The notes under the pieces are model-generated. The model was given only the letters and a program-made list of their open reading frames with translations, had not been told where the DNA came from and did no database searches. Position numbers and translations under genes: made by a program. From Zobellia roscoffensis (GTDB taxonomy: Bacteria; Bacteroidota; Bacteroidia; Flavobacteriales; Flavobacteriaceae), in contig NZ_JADDXT010000002.1 in assembly GCF_015330165.1 (NCBI RefSeq), positions 4,380,911 through 4,444,910 on the forward strand: a stretch of DNA of 64,000 nucleotides, given 5' to 3'. Below are positions 47,131 through 56,054 of the stretch, one piece after another (position 1 is the stretch's first letter; every line of letters begins with the position of its first letter).

Positions 47131-47488
47131 AATAAATTCGATTAGGGGTTAATATCTTCGACAAAGTTCAGAAAAACTCTTATACCTACAGTTAGCAATA
47201 ATTCATAGGTTTTCACTTAAATCATGCTTTTTTATGTTAAAATCATCGGTGAAATGCATTTTTATAGGTTTATGTACCAAAAAAACCGATAAAACTACTT
47301 TTCCTTTACTAGTAATTCTTACCAGTTTTAAATATTTCCTTGTTGAATAAAAACCTAGTAATCAAATGGTTTTTAAAAAAAAGTAAGAAATTTATTTAGT
47401 AGCATAGTCTATCATAGCATATTTTGTCGTATATTCGTACAAGAATAACTAGATAGCATTTAAAGTATAGCGTTACCTTTAACTTACT
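47131..47488. other. Divergent gap between PD40 and tetR
   Basis: 358 bp of AT-rich DNA holding the promoters of both divergent genes. A TATTTTG sequence near 47420 resembles a -7 box but is one base short of TAnnTTTG. No ORF is supported. Confidence 0.5.
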
Positions 47489-48049
47489 ATGGCAAAAGAA
47501 AGTGTAAAGGATCGAATAATCTCAGCGGCATCTGACCTTTTTTATATAGATGGGTATAACCAGACGGGGATTAATAAAATTTTAGAAGTTGCTCAGGTTT
47601 CAAAAGATAGTATGTATCGGCATTTTAGGTCCAAAGAAGCCATTGCCGTTGCTTACTTAGAGAAGAGACATTGGTTATTCATGCAGGGCTTAGAGGAATT
47701 TGTAGTCAATGAAAAGGATGGAAACGATAAAGTACTTGCAGTATTTGATTGTATCGAATATTATATAGGAAAGTTTGAGTTTAGAGGCTGCGGATTTCAA
47801 AATATTATAACAGACTTGCCTAAGGGGCAGGATTCTATCGTAGAAGCTGTAAGAATACATATTAATGATTTTCATTTATTCATCTATAATGAACTTAAAA
47901 AGAATGCTATAGCCGACAAGAAAGCAAAAGAACTAAGTGCCGAAATATTTGTGCTATTAGAAGGTGCCCTAATATTATCACAAATTCAAAAAAGCACCGC
48001 CCCAATAAATGTAGGAAAGAGAGCCTGTAGAAAAATTTTAAATATGTAA
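47489..48049 (+). CDS. TetR/AcrR family transcriptional repressor
   Basis: 186-residue ligand-responsive repressor. The N-terminal helix-turn-helix is classic: SAASDLFYIDGYNQTGINKILEVAQVSKDSMYRHF (about 11-45), followed by RSKEAIAVAYL. The C-terminal ligand domain is all-helical, with Cys residues (FDCIEYY, GCGFQN) that could sense electrophiles. It precedes an operator-like palindrome (48069-48084) and two DUF1348 genes, which it probably controls, perhaps in response to a toxic small molecule. Confidence 0.93.
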   Translation: MAKESVKDRIISAASDLFYIDGYNQTGINKILEVAQVSKDSMYRHFRSKEAIAVAYLEKRHWLFMQGLEEFVVNEKDGNDKVLAVFDCIEYYIGKFEFRGCGFQNIITDLPKGQDSIVEAVRIHINDFHLFIYNELKKNAIADKKAKELSAEIFVLLEGALILSQIQKSTAPINVGKRACRKILNM

Positions 48050-48068
48050 TTTTTTTTTGAAACAACCA

Positions 48069-48084
48069 AACAGACTGGTCTGTT
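48069..48084. promoter_or_regulatory. TetR-type operator palindrome
   Basis: AACAGAC-TG-GTCTGTT, a perfect 7+2+7 inverted repeat in the 56-bp gap between tetR and the first DUF1348 gene. Its core CAGACTGGTCTG resembles known TetR-family operators. Repressor binding here would block expression of the two DUF1348 genes without shutting off tetR itself, unless another copy exists upstream. Confidence 0.6.
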
Positions 48085-48105
48085 CGTAAAACCAGCTAAC
48101 AAACT

Positions 48106-48537
48106 ATGAAACCGACACCACTTCAACCGTTTTCCATGGAAACTGCAAAAAAAAAGATCAAACAAGCACAAGAGGCCTGGAACACCAAATGCCCGACCAA
48201 CGTTTTGACCCATTTTTCAATACAAAGTAAATGGCATAAAGGACCACTTTTAATAGAAGGTCACAAGGCTATAGAAGACTACTTAACGGACAAATGGAAC
48301 AAAGAAGAAAACTATCAACTTAAACTGAAATACATGGCTCACACAGATATGAGTATTGCTGTTCAGTTTGTTTATGAATTTAAAACTGATGATGAGTTAT
48401 GGTATCGCGCGTACGGAAACGAAACCTGGGAGTTAGATAAAAACGGGCTTATACAAAATCGCTTCATTAGAGTCAATGACTTCCCTATAGAAGAAGAAGA
48501 AAGAATGTTACATCTAGAGCATGTATCCATTTCCTAA
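48106..48537 (+). CDS. DUF1348/NTF2-like protein (copy 1)
   Basis: 143-residue cytoplasmic protein with a SnoaL/NTF2-like cone fold of the DUF1348 family. Signature residues are W-H-K-GP near 42-46, the LKLKYMAHTDMSIAVQF strand pair and WYRAYGNETWEL, then FPIEEEER. The fold binds small hydrophobic molecules; no reaction is known. It is the first of two tandem paralogues under the tetR operator. The ATG at 48106 is the first candidate after the operator. Confidence 0.88.
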   Translation: MKPTPLQPFSMETAKKKIKQAQEAWNTKCPTNVLTHFSIQSKWHKGPLLIEGHKAIEDYLTDKWNKEENYQLKLKYMAHTDMSIAVQFVYEFKTDDELWYRAYGNETWELDKNGLIQNRFIRVNDFPIEEEERMLHLEHVSIS

Positions 48538-48610
48538 AATTCCTTCAGACCGCTTGCCCTTCTGTAAAAATGATAAAGCAAAAAACAACTATTTTGTAAT
48601 AATCCGTACT

Positions 48611-49024
48611 ATGAATAAAAAGTTGGTTTTACCCGCATTTACGTTAAGAGCGGCCAAACAAAATATTCAGCGTATAGAAAATGCTTGGAATAGTAAAGAC
48701 CCTACAAAGATTGCAACAGTCTATACTTCTAACTGTGAGTGGTACAATGGTCCCGATTTCTTGTGTGGCGGTTCTAGCCTTCAAACCTTTTTAAAAAATA
48801 AAAGAGAAAAAGAACTGGGCTTTAAGCTTAAACTAGAATACTGGGCACATACGGACAAGAGTATTGCCGTTAGGTTTGAATATGAATACCATACGGAAAC
48901 AGGACAATGGCATCGCGCCTATGGAAACGAGACTTGGGAATTTACTGAAGATGGTCTTATAGAAAAACTTTTTATTAGAATTGTAAACTCTCCTATATGT
49001 GAGAGTGAAAGAGAATTATACTAA
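48611..49024 (+). CDS. DUF1348/NTF2-like protein (copy 2)
   Basis: 137-residue paralogue of the preceding gene, with the same blocks: WYNGP, LKLEYWAHTDKSIAVRFEYEY, WHRAYGNETWEF, then CESEREL. I chose ATG at 48611, which aligns with the start of copy 1; the frame is open from ATG at 48521, but that would add 30 unalignable residues overlapping the upstream gene. The two genes probably arose by duplication and could form a heterodimer, which NTF2-type folds often do. A small palindrome (AATAGAG-CT-CTCTATT) at 49069-49084 follows. Confidence 0.88.
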   Translation: MNKKLVLPAFTLRAAKQNIQRIENAWNSKDPTKIATVYTSNCEWYNGPDFLCGGSSLQTFLKNKREKELGFKLKLEYWAHTDKSIAVRFEYEYHTETGQWHRAYGNETWEFTEDGLIEKLFIRIVNSPICESERELY

Positions 49025-49288
49025 AGATTCTATTCATCGTCTCTTCGTATAAAGCACAATACAAATTCAATAGAGCTCTCTATTATTGTTCGTAACGGTT
49101 ATACTTTGGTAAGTAAACTTATAACTTCTACCACTTGCCTAATGGTGTGATTGACCTTTTGGAGGTTAACATCATTTTAACGCCTTTAAAGTTGGTTTAG
49201 ACCCTTAAGTACGACAAATGGAATGTAGAAAGAATTTATATTCAATTTTTTACTACACCTAAAAACAAACATATATAGATTTTAGACT

Positions 49289-50278
49289 ATGAAAAAAATA
49301 GCAATTAACGGAATGGGCCGTATTGGCCGTACTGCATTAAAAGTAATGCTAGAAACACCAGAATTAGAGGTAGTAGCGGTTAATGATATCGCCTCCATAG
49401 AAAATATAGCTTATCTGTTGGAGTATGACAGTGTTCACGGAAAGTTCGAAAAATCAGTAGAATTCCAAGATGCTAGACTTATTGTAGACGGAAAAGACAT
49501 TCGTTTCTTGAACGAAAGAAATCCAGAAGATCTTCCATGGAAAGAATTAGATATTGATGTCGTTGTAGAGAGTACTGGTATTTTTACCAATTATAATGAT
49601 GCGGACAGACATATTAAGGCAGGTGCTAAAACCGTAGTATTATCGGGTCCTTCTAAAAGCCCTGAAGTTCCAACTGTTGTTCATGGTGTAAACTCCGAAG
49701 ATGGCAAGACAAGTATCTTTTCTTGCGCTAGTTGTACTACAAATAACATTAGCCCAATTATAGAAATAATTGGTAGACGCATCGGAATCAAAAAAGCGAT
49801 TATGACCACTATTCATGCCGATACAAGCTCTAACGCTATGGTAGATTCACCTAATAAAGGTAATTTTAGAATGGGGCGTTCAGGTATCAACAACCTTATA
49901 CCCACAACAACAGGAGCAGCAGTAGCTACCACTAAAGCCTTACCAGAATATGCAGGAAAATTTGATGGTATGGCAGTTCGTGTTCCTGTGGCCGTTGGTT
50001 CTGTTTCCGATATCACCATCGTAACCGAAAAAACGGTTACTGCGGAAGAAGTCAATACAATATTAGAAGAAGAAGCCCAGACGGACCGTTATAAAAAAGT
50101 GTTACAGACCACATACGCTCCTTTGGTTTCTAGTGATATTATTAAAAGCCCTTACGGTTCTATTGCTGATTTATCTCTAACAAAAGTTGTAGATGGAGAT
50201 TTACTTAAAGTATTGGCTTGGTATGATAATGAATGGGGCTTCACCAATCAAATGGTACGTCAGATATTGAGTTTATAA
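49289..50278 (+). CDS. gap: Glyceraldehyde-3-phosphate dehydrogenase, type I, divergent
   Basis: 329-residue GAPDH with the Rossmann start INGMGRIGRTALKVML, catalytic Cys149 in SCASCTTNN, partner His176 in TTIHADT and the C-terminal AWYDNEWGFTNQMV. It oxidises glyceraldehyde 3-phosphate with NAD(P)+. Compared with the usual SNASCTTNCLAP block, the residue after TTN is Asn instead of Cys. TTIHADTSSNAMVD also departs from the common TTVHSYTNDQ pattern, so it is probably the secondary, specialised copy rather than the glycolytic one. It ends at a clear terminator before galM. Confidence 0.94.
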   Translation: MKKIAINGMGRIGRTALKVMLETPELEVVAVNDIASIENIAYLLEYDSVHGKFEKSVEFQDARLIVDGKDIRFLNERNPEDLPWKELDIDVVVESTGIFTNYNDADRHIKAGAKTVVLSGPSKSPEVPTVVHGVNSEDGKTSIFSCASCTTNNISPIIEIIGRRIGIKKAIMTTIHADTSSNAMVDSPNKGNFRMGRSGINNLIPTTTGAAVATTKALPEYAGKFDGMAVRVPVAVGSVSDITIVTEKTVTAEEVNTILEEEAQTDRYKKVLQTTYAPLVSSDIIKSPYGSIADLSLTKVVDGDLLKVLAWYDNEWGFTNQMVRQILSL

Positions 50279-50324
50279 ATCTGAATTTTATTAAGGTTCC
50301 CTTTTCTATTTACTTATATAGATT

Positions 50325-50360
50325 AAAACAGGTCAAGCTTTTATAGTTTGACCTGTTTTT
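50325..50360 (+). terminator. Terminator after gap
   Basis: A 12-bp stem with GU extension (AAAACAGGTCAA/TTGACCTGTTTT) around a T/A-rich loop and a T-tract after it. Confidence 0.8.
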
Positions 50361-50415
50361 ACTTTATAGCCCTTGTACTTTTTTGTAATTTGATGCGATT
50401 TCTAAATTTCAAATT

Positions 50416-51510
50416 TTGAAGAGGATACTTGTTAGAAGCGCAATTTTTATATTAATGACTTATACCGGCAGCGCTCAAACCATTACAAAAGAACATTGGG
50501 GGAAAGTTAATGGCAAAGAAGTTTTGCTTTACACTATAACTAACACCAATAGTATGAAAATGCAGATTACTAATTTGGGCTGCATTATAACTTCCCTTTT
50601 TGTACCCGATAAAGATGGTAATCTAGATGACGTTGTTCTTGGCTTTGATAATTTAGAAGATTACCTAAACGGACACCCAAGTTTTGGAACAACGGTAGGC
50701 AGATACGCCAATCGCATAAAAAATGCGCAATTCGTACTAAATGATTCCGTTTACAAACTCACTGCAAATGCAGATGGAACTGCCATACATGGTGGAAACG
50801 AGTTTAGAGATGCCATTTGGGATGCTAAAACCATAACTTCAGAAAACGGACAAGGAATTCAGTTTCATTACCTCTCACCAGAGGGTTCCCATGGTTTTCC
50901 AGGAAATCTTGATGTTTACGCTACGTATCTGTTAAATGACAATAATGCAGTTCATGTAACTTTTGAAGCCACTACCGATAAAGATACCCACGTGAATATG
51001 ACCAACCATAGCTACTTCAACCTGAACGGGGCAAATGAGTTGATATATAACCATGAACTAATGGTTGATGCGGACACCTACACAGAATTTGGTGAAGACA
51101 TCACCCCCACTGGAACAATGCCCCTCTTAAAAGATATGGCTTGGGATCTTTCTACTATGACACGAATTGGAGATAAAGTACACGACATTCCCTTGAACGG
51201 ATATCATCATTTTTATATTTTGAATAAAAAGGATGGTGAAATGAAAAAGGCTGCAGAGCTTATTGAACCCACCTCCGGAAGAAAATTAGAAGTATTTACC
51301 ACACAACCGGGAATAACAGTTTATGCCAGCAATGGTTTGGACAATATCACAGGGAAATATAATATTGCCTATAAACCACATGCTGCCATTTGTTTGGAAA
51401 CACACCACCATCCAGATGCCATGAACCATCACAATTTTCCTTCCACGGTACTAAAACCGGGTGAAAAATATTCTGAAGTTGTTATCTATGATTTTGGTAC
51501 GCTACAATAA
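50416..51510 (+). CDS. Secreted aldose 1-epimerase (GalM-like)
   Basis: 364-residue mutarotase that interconverts alpha and beta anomers of sugars such as galactose or glucose. A signal peptide (about 1-20, ending GSAQ) puts it in the periplasm, unusual for enteric GalM but common in Bacteroidota. The catalytic His198 is in NHSYFNL and Glu328 in CLETHHHPDA; the sugar-binding NRIKNAQF and GFDNLEDY blocks are present. It starts with TTG at 50416. It converges with the NmrA-like gene with only 12 bp between them. Confidence 0.94.
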   Translation: MKRILVRSAIFILMTYTGSAQTITKEHWGKVNGKEVLLYTITNTNSMKMQITNLGCIITSLFVPDKDGNLDDVVLGFDNLEDYLNGHPSFGTTVGRYANRIKNAQFVLNDSVYKLTANADGTAIHGGNEFRDAIWDAKTITSENGQGIQFHYLSPEGSHGFPGNLDVYATYLLNDNNAVHVTFEATTDKDTHVNMTNHSYFNLNGANELIYNHELMVDADTYTEFGEDITPTGTMPLLKDMAWDLSTMTRIGDKVHDIPLNGYHHFYILNKKDGEMKKAAELIEPTSGRKLEVFTTQPGITVYASNGLDNITGKYNIAYKPHAAICLETHHHPDAMNHHNFPSTVLKPGEKYSEVVIYDFGTLQ

Positions 51511-51522
51511 AAAATGTCCATC

Positions 51523-52383
51523 TTATGAGGTCTGATTGTCTCTTTTGAACGCTTCTATAACTTCAAGATGGTCTTTGTGAGGTCTACCTGCCGCCAGTTC
51601 ATAATTGGATTCAATATCGTTAGAACCATTGCGGATTCCTTCATAAATACCAGCTATAATTGTTCCCATAAACTCACCTAATTCCGCTTTTCTTTCTTCG
51701 GCATAGTCTTCAACGGAAAGAGAATTGTATTGTAGGTCAAGACCATACACCTCATTGATAAGCTCGGCAAGCTTTAACTGAGTAATAGCTTCACCCATCA
51801 GGTTATAGATATGCCCGTTATGATCATTCTCCGAAAGCATTTGCGCATATGCATACCCCAACTCTCCTCGGCTGGTATACCCACATTTGCCATTGCCTGC
51901 ACAATTTTTAATTTCTCCATCTTTTGCATAATGGTCTATATATTCCAAATCGGGTTCAATGTAAATCCCGTTTCTACCAATAGCCCACTCCAGTCCAGAT
52001 TCAATAATATCTTGCTCTGTCTGACGATTACTTTTCACCACAGGGCTAAAGGCCGTTTGCTTTTCATCACCAATAATACTGGTATAAACAATTTTCTGAA
52101 CACCGTTTTGCTTTGCAGCTTCAATGACATTTCTATGCTGCTGTATTCTTTTCTCAGGTGCATCCATTCCAGAAACCAAAAGAACAACATCTATATTCTT
52201 TAGAGCAGCATCAAAGTCCGGGCGACTGTTATAATCTCCCTTTCTTATCTCAACTCCTAGATTACTGGCTTTCTCCGGTGTGCGGGCAATACCCACTACA
52301 TTGTCTTTCCCTACCTTATTTATAAGATGTCCTACAATAGATGCACCTAACTGACCACTGGCTGAAGTAACTGCTATTTTCAT
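51523..52383 (-). CDS. NmrA-like NAD(P)-binding reductase
   Basis: 286-residue Rossmann protein of the atypical short-chain dehydrogenase (NmrA/QOR2) type. The dinucleotide loop TSASGQLGASIVGHL is at the N-terminus, VLLVSGMDAPEKR follows, and VYTSIIG fills the active-site strand. The family includes NAD(P)H:quinone oxidoreductases and redox-sensing regulators. The small zinc-ribbon-like gene and AraC gene lie directly upstream on the same strand, so AraC may regulate it. Confidence 0.88.
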   Translation of the reverse strand: MKIAVTSASGQLGASIVGHLINKVGKDNVVGIARTPEKASNLGVEIRKGDYNSRPDFDAALKNIDVVLLVSGMDAPEKRIQQHRNVIEAAKQNGVQKIVYTSIIGDEKQTAFSPVVKSNRQTEQDIIESGLEWAIGRNGIYIEPDLEYIDHYAKDGEIKNCAGNGKCGYTSRGELGYAYAQMLSENDHNGHIYNLMGEAITQLKLAELINEVYGLDLQYNSLSVEDYAEERKAELGEFMGTIIAGIYEGIRNGSNDIESNYELAAGRPHKDHLEVIEAFKRDNQTS

Positions 52384-52403
52384 GATTTCTTTTATTTGTT
52401 GGA

Positions 52404-52601
52404 TTACATTTTTGCTTTAAGCGCTTCTAGTTCTTTCTCTAGGTTATCTGCTTTTTCTTTAAATTTCTCCATAGCCTTTTTCATTTGGCCAATTTTCTTA
52501 AAAGCTTCTTCGTCTTGAACGGCCCGATAGGTAACCACACCGTCTTTCTCCTTTATTTTTGATTTACTACCACATGTTGGGCAAATTGCTATTTGACTCA
52601 T
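52404..52601 (-). CDS. Small CPTC-motif coiled-coil protein
   Basis: 65 residues from ATG at 52601 (an earlier in-frame start at 52643 adds 14 residues with no sense). The first 12 residues include a CPTC motif, then come a strand and a charged coiled-coil helix (FKKIGQMKKAMEKFKEKADNLEKE). The single CxxC could bind half a zinc site in a dimer or act as a redox centre. No family is recognised. It lies 20 bp upstream of the NmrA-like gene. Confidence 0.65.
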   Translation of the reverse strand: MSQIAICPTCGSKSKIKEKDGVVTYRAVQDEEAFKKIGQMKKAMEKFKEKADNLEKELEALKAKM

Positions 52602-52694
52602 AATTCTAATTTTAGAATACAAAGTTCTATGAATACAAAGCATTGGTAAAGGTTAATCAACTACCAAGAATGGTAAATCTGAGAACCTATTAAA

Positions 52695-53555
52695 TTAAAA
52701 ACTAGATTTAAATTCCTTTGGAGTAAGGTCTGTATGTTTCTTAAAGAACTTAGTGAAATTTGTAACCTCATCAAAACCAATGTCGTAGCTAATTTCTTTT
52801 AGACTTTTATCAGTGCTCAATAGTGCTCTCTTTATCTCTAACACCACATACTGGTCAATAAAATGTTTGGCTGTATTAAGAGTAAAGACGTTAACCACCT
52901 TGCTTAAATGCTTTGTACTTATCATTAGCTTTTGGGCATAATCCTTTACGTTTCTTGTGGTCCTAAAATTAGATTCTACCAGATTGTTAAACTGAAGAAA
53001 TAAAGGGTAGTAATCACTATGTTGGGTTGACTTAATTGTTGAATTGGCCTCACGCTCTAATCTTAACAAGTAAAGCTCAAGAATTTTTGCCAAAATGTTT
53101 TGCTGGGCATAGCTGGGCTCAAGATTCATTTCTTCAATAATCTGCTCAATAAACGGCTCACAATTAGTGTTCTCTACCAGTGGGTCAGAAAGATGATAAT
53201 TGTATAAATGGGAGATAAACTCAACTGAATATTTGGAAAAATATTTTAGCACAAAATCTTCCGTGAAGATGACAAGGAAACCCTTATAATCCATATCCTC
53301 CTGAAAGGAATGCACCTGTCCTTTTGCAATTTTTAAAACGCTCCCTTTTTTAATAGGATATTCTTTAAGGTCAACCCTATGAAAGCCACTACCCTCAGTA
53401 ACCATAAGTAAGGCGAAGAAAGTAATACGATGCGGTTTGTTAGGGTTATGATCTAAACCTTCTACTATTTTTGCAGATAGGTCCGATATGCTTAGCACTT
53501 CAAACTCCTTGGTGTTTTCTTGCCCTTCAAACGCTATATTAGGAATGTTCTCCAA
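52695..53555 (-). CDS. AraC family transcriptional regulator
   Basis: 286-residue activator with an N-terminal cupin-like sensor domain (about 30-140, IKKGSVLKIAKGQVHSFQED) and a C-terminal double helix-turn-helix (about 185-286). The C-terminus shows RNVKDYAQKLMISTKHLSKVV and SLKEISYDIGFDEVTNFTKFFKKHTDLTPKEF, typical of AraC. Ligand unknown. It reads toward the small CPTC and NmrA-like genes. Confidence 0.93.
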   Translation of the reverse strand: MENIPNIAFEGQENTKEFEVLSISDLSAKIVEGLDHNPNKPHRITFFALLMVTEGSGFHRVDLKEYPIKKGSVLKIAKGQVHSFQEDMDYKGFLVIFTEDFVLKYFSKYSVEFISHLYNYHLSDPLVENTNCEPFIEQIIEEMNLEPSYAQQNILAKILELYLLRLEREANSTIKSTQHSDYYPLFLQFNNLVESNFRTTRNVKDYAQKLMISTKHLSKVVNVFTLNTAKHFIDQYVVLEIKRALLSTDKSLKEISYDIGFDEVTNFTKFFKKHTDLTPKEFKSSF

Positions 53556-53622
53556 TGAAGTTTTCTTTTCTGATTTTTAAATAGGCTCTTAAAGTTAACC
53601 AATAATAAAATACACTGGTTTG

Positions 53623-54681
53623 TTAGCGATGCTCACTTATACACATTACCGTATCTCCTTTATTTATTGGAGGTGTAGCTAGTTTATATAGAATAACACC
53701 GGAACTGGTTGCCTTGTACTCGGTAATGGTCTTCCCGAATTCATCAGTGGTACGGCCAACAATATCTCCTTTTTTTTACGGAATCACCTGCTTTTAGAGG
53801 ACTATAAAAGATGCCCTTTTCATTTGACCTGATGTAGGTTTGGTGATTCAATTTAATTAAATCTGGTTTGGGAGTAGTTTTTGGCCCGTCGTACATGTTC
53901 ATTTGAGCGAGCATACTATAAACTCCGGTCTTAATCAATTGAACCGATTCTTCTTGAACATTCCCTAGTTTACCAGCTTCAATGCTCAACGCGGTTTTCC
54001 CGTCTTGTACGGCTTGCTTAAACACATATTTGGCAGGATCTTCATCTTTTAATGTATAGGGATAAGAAACCACGTATTCAAAACCACTATTTTCAGAAAG
54101 TTCTTTTGCTTTTCTGGTTTGTTCCTGTTTCTGTTCATTATTGTAATAACAAATAAATGGAATTAGGTCTTCACATGCATCTCCACCATGGATATCCAAA
54201 AAAACATCGCTTACAGGAATAATTTTCTCCGTAATACTATATGTCATTCTTTGAGTTATAGAACCCGAAGCATCTCCCGGAAAAGCTCCGTTTAAATTTG
54301 TTTTATCCTGCGGATTCATAAAGGGCGTTCGCGTATAGAAAGAAGCCCTATTGGCTATGGGAATAAAAATAAGTGTGCCAGCCAGTTTATCCACATCAAT
54401 TTCTTGCATTAACTCTTGTGTGGCTACAATGGGTGGATACTCAAACCCATGAACGCCCGCAACTATGGTAAAAACAGGACCATCTGTTTTTCCTTTTACA
54501 ATTGAAACGGGCAAGTACCCTTCGTTGCCCAAATCATCAGTGACATCTATTTTAATATTCGTGGTCGTACCTCTTGTTTTCTCGTTAAAAACTTGCTTAA
54601 AGTTACCTTGTGCCAAGGAAATGGTCATAAAAAAAATAGTAATCCCGTAAATATTATTTTCGTTGTCTTTGGTAATATCAT
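53623..54681 (-). pseudogene. Succinylglutamate desuccinylase/aspartoacylase family gene with two frameshifts
   Basis: Zinc carboxypeptidase-like hydrolase whose core is open from 54628 to 53744 (294 codons), with the zinc ligands intact (GVHGFEYPP, DIHGG, SIEAGK). At the 5' end an ATG at 54681 opens a basic, hydrophobic signal peptide (MILPKTTKIIFTGLLFF) in another frame; it runs into TGA at an 8-T tract (54629-54636). At the 3' end an 8-A tract (minus-strand sense; 53770-53777) shifts the frame, and the expected C-terminal beta domain (KGDIVGRTTDEF to CISEHR, stop at 53623) continues in another frame. Two homopolymer shifts in one gene suggest inactivation, phase variation or slippage. Confidence 0.75.
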
Positions 54682-54794
54682 ACGCTCATTTTTTCACGAT
54701 TAGAATGTCTCGCGATTTGGGGAATTAAAAAGCGCTAAATATAGAGATTTGGGCTGTAAAGATTACAGCGATTCAACAACAATATAACAAAACT

Positions 54795-55943
54795 CTAATT
54801 AAGAATCAAAAGTGCTTTTTGTGGAATAAGAATTTTATCTATGGTATGAATAACTCCATTTGATGCCTCAATATCAAACTCCACAAAATTAGCCTTAAAC
54901 TCAGAAGCATCCTGTAGCGCAAGTCCGCCAGAACCTTCAACTACATCTACTGCATCATCTTCAATTAAAGTGGGAAGCGAGCCTACTTTCAACTCGCTAC
55001 GCGGAATAACCTGTGCCACGGCATGGCCTAAAATTATCTCTCTTAACGCCTGCTGTTCCAATATGTTAGAAAAATCCGAAAACGAATTATAATCGTCACC
55101 AAGTGTATTGAACAATTCCTCAATGGCTTCGTTCGTTGGAGCAAAAACAGTTAAGTCACCATCATTGAATCTACTTTCCAAATCTGCTTCTTCAATGGCC
55201 TCAGCGAACATAGAAAGGTCTTCGTTCCCATTTATCAACTCCATTAGTGAAGATGGGGATTCTGGAAATAAATCGGCAAGAACGGCCTCTGGAATCAAAA
55301 CTTTATCAATGATATGGATAACTCCATTGGCAACTTGAATATCCGCTTCGGTAATCTTTGCGTCGATCTCTGTGGTATCAATAATATAAACATCACCATC
55401 TACCGTAATTTTTATCTCTTCGGATTGTAACGTTTCCAAAATGGTTCCGTTAGACAGTTCTGTTGAGAAATTGGCTCCACCAATAACAGCATGGTATTTT
55501 AATACTTGGGCAAGAATCTCTTTCTCTAGTTCCTCATCAAAATCCAGAACAGCCGCATACTCTTTTAAAGATTCCAAAAAATCGGCAAAAGCCTCATTAC
55601 TTGGCACAAAAAATGTAACCGTTCCATTTTCGTCGGAAAGAGCATCCGTAAGGGTATTGTCAATTACATTCAAGGCATCCGAAGACATGGACAAACTCTC
55701 TTCAGAATCAATAAACTCTACGGCATTCAATAAGGATTCTTCCTCTGAGGTTTCCTCCTCCTCTTCTTCTGCAGTCTCTTCTCCAGTAATTTCTTCTTCC
55801 TCTTCCGTTTGTTCTTGGGCCACCTCTTCTTGATCCACATCGTCAATAGGGTCACTGTCATTTGAACACCCTATGGCTATTGCCAAAACCAAAATTAAAG
55901 AGGCTATATTTTTTAGAAATTTTATAGTAATCATCATTTTCAT
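54795..55943 (-). CDS. FAS1 (fasciclin) lipoprotein
   Basis: 382-residue secreted lipoprotein (lipobox IAIGC, Cys26). A very acidic linker of Glu/Thr runs from about 30 to 65, followed by two fasciclin domains (about 68-220 and 230-382). Each has the FAS1 hallmarks, such as TVFAPTNEAIEELF and ASNGVIHTIDKILIP. FAS1 domains mediate adhesion to surfaces, other cells or polysaccharides. The acidic linker could bind calcium or act as a spacer from the membrane. It appears to be a single-gene unit. Confidence 0.93.
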   Translation of the reverse strand: MKMMITIKFLKNIASLILVLAIAIGCSNDSDPIDDVDQEEVAQEQTEEEEEITGEETAEEEEEETSEEESLLNAVEFIDSEESLSMSSDALNVIDNTLTDALSDENGTVTFFVPSNEAFADFLESLKEYAAVLDFDEELEKEILAQVLKYHAVIGGANFSTELSNGTILETLQSEEIKITVDGDVYIIDTTEIDAKITEADIQVANGVIHIIDKVLIPEAVLADLFPESPSSLMELINGNEDLSMFAEAIEEADLESRFNDGDLTVFAPTNEAIEELFNTLGDDYNSFSDFSNILEQQALREIILGHAVAQVIPRSELKVGSLPTLIEDDAVDVVEGSGGLALQDASEFKANFVEFDIEASNGVIHTIDKILIPQKALLILN

Positions 55944-56054
55944 AGCGGTTATTTATCTGGGCTACAAAGTAGTTCTTTAATAAAAACACAAACCCTGCTT
56001 TTCTTTAATTCTAGGTTAGCTTAACTTTAAATTTATCAGGAAAAATGTATTCTA

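Noticed and set aside
55441..55833. 130-codon Ser-rich frame antisense to the FAS1 lipoprotein
   Set aside because: It is the complement of the Glu-rich linker (GAA/GAG read as TTC/CTC and TCT), a composition artefact.
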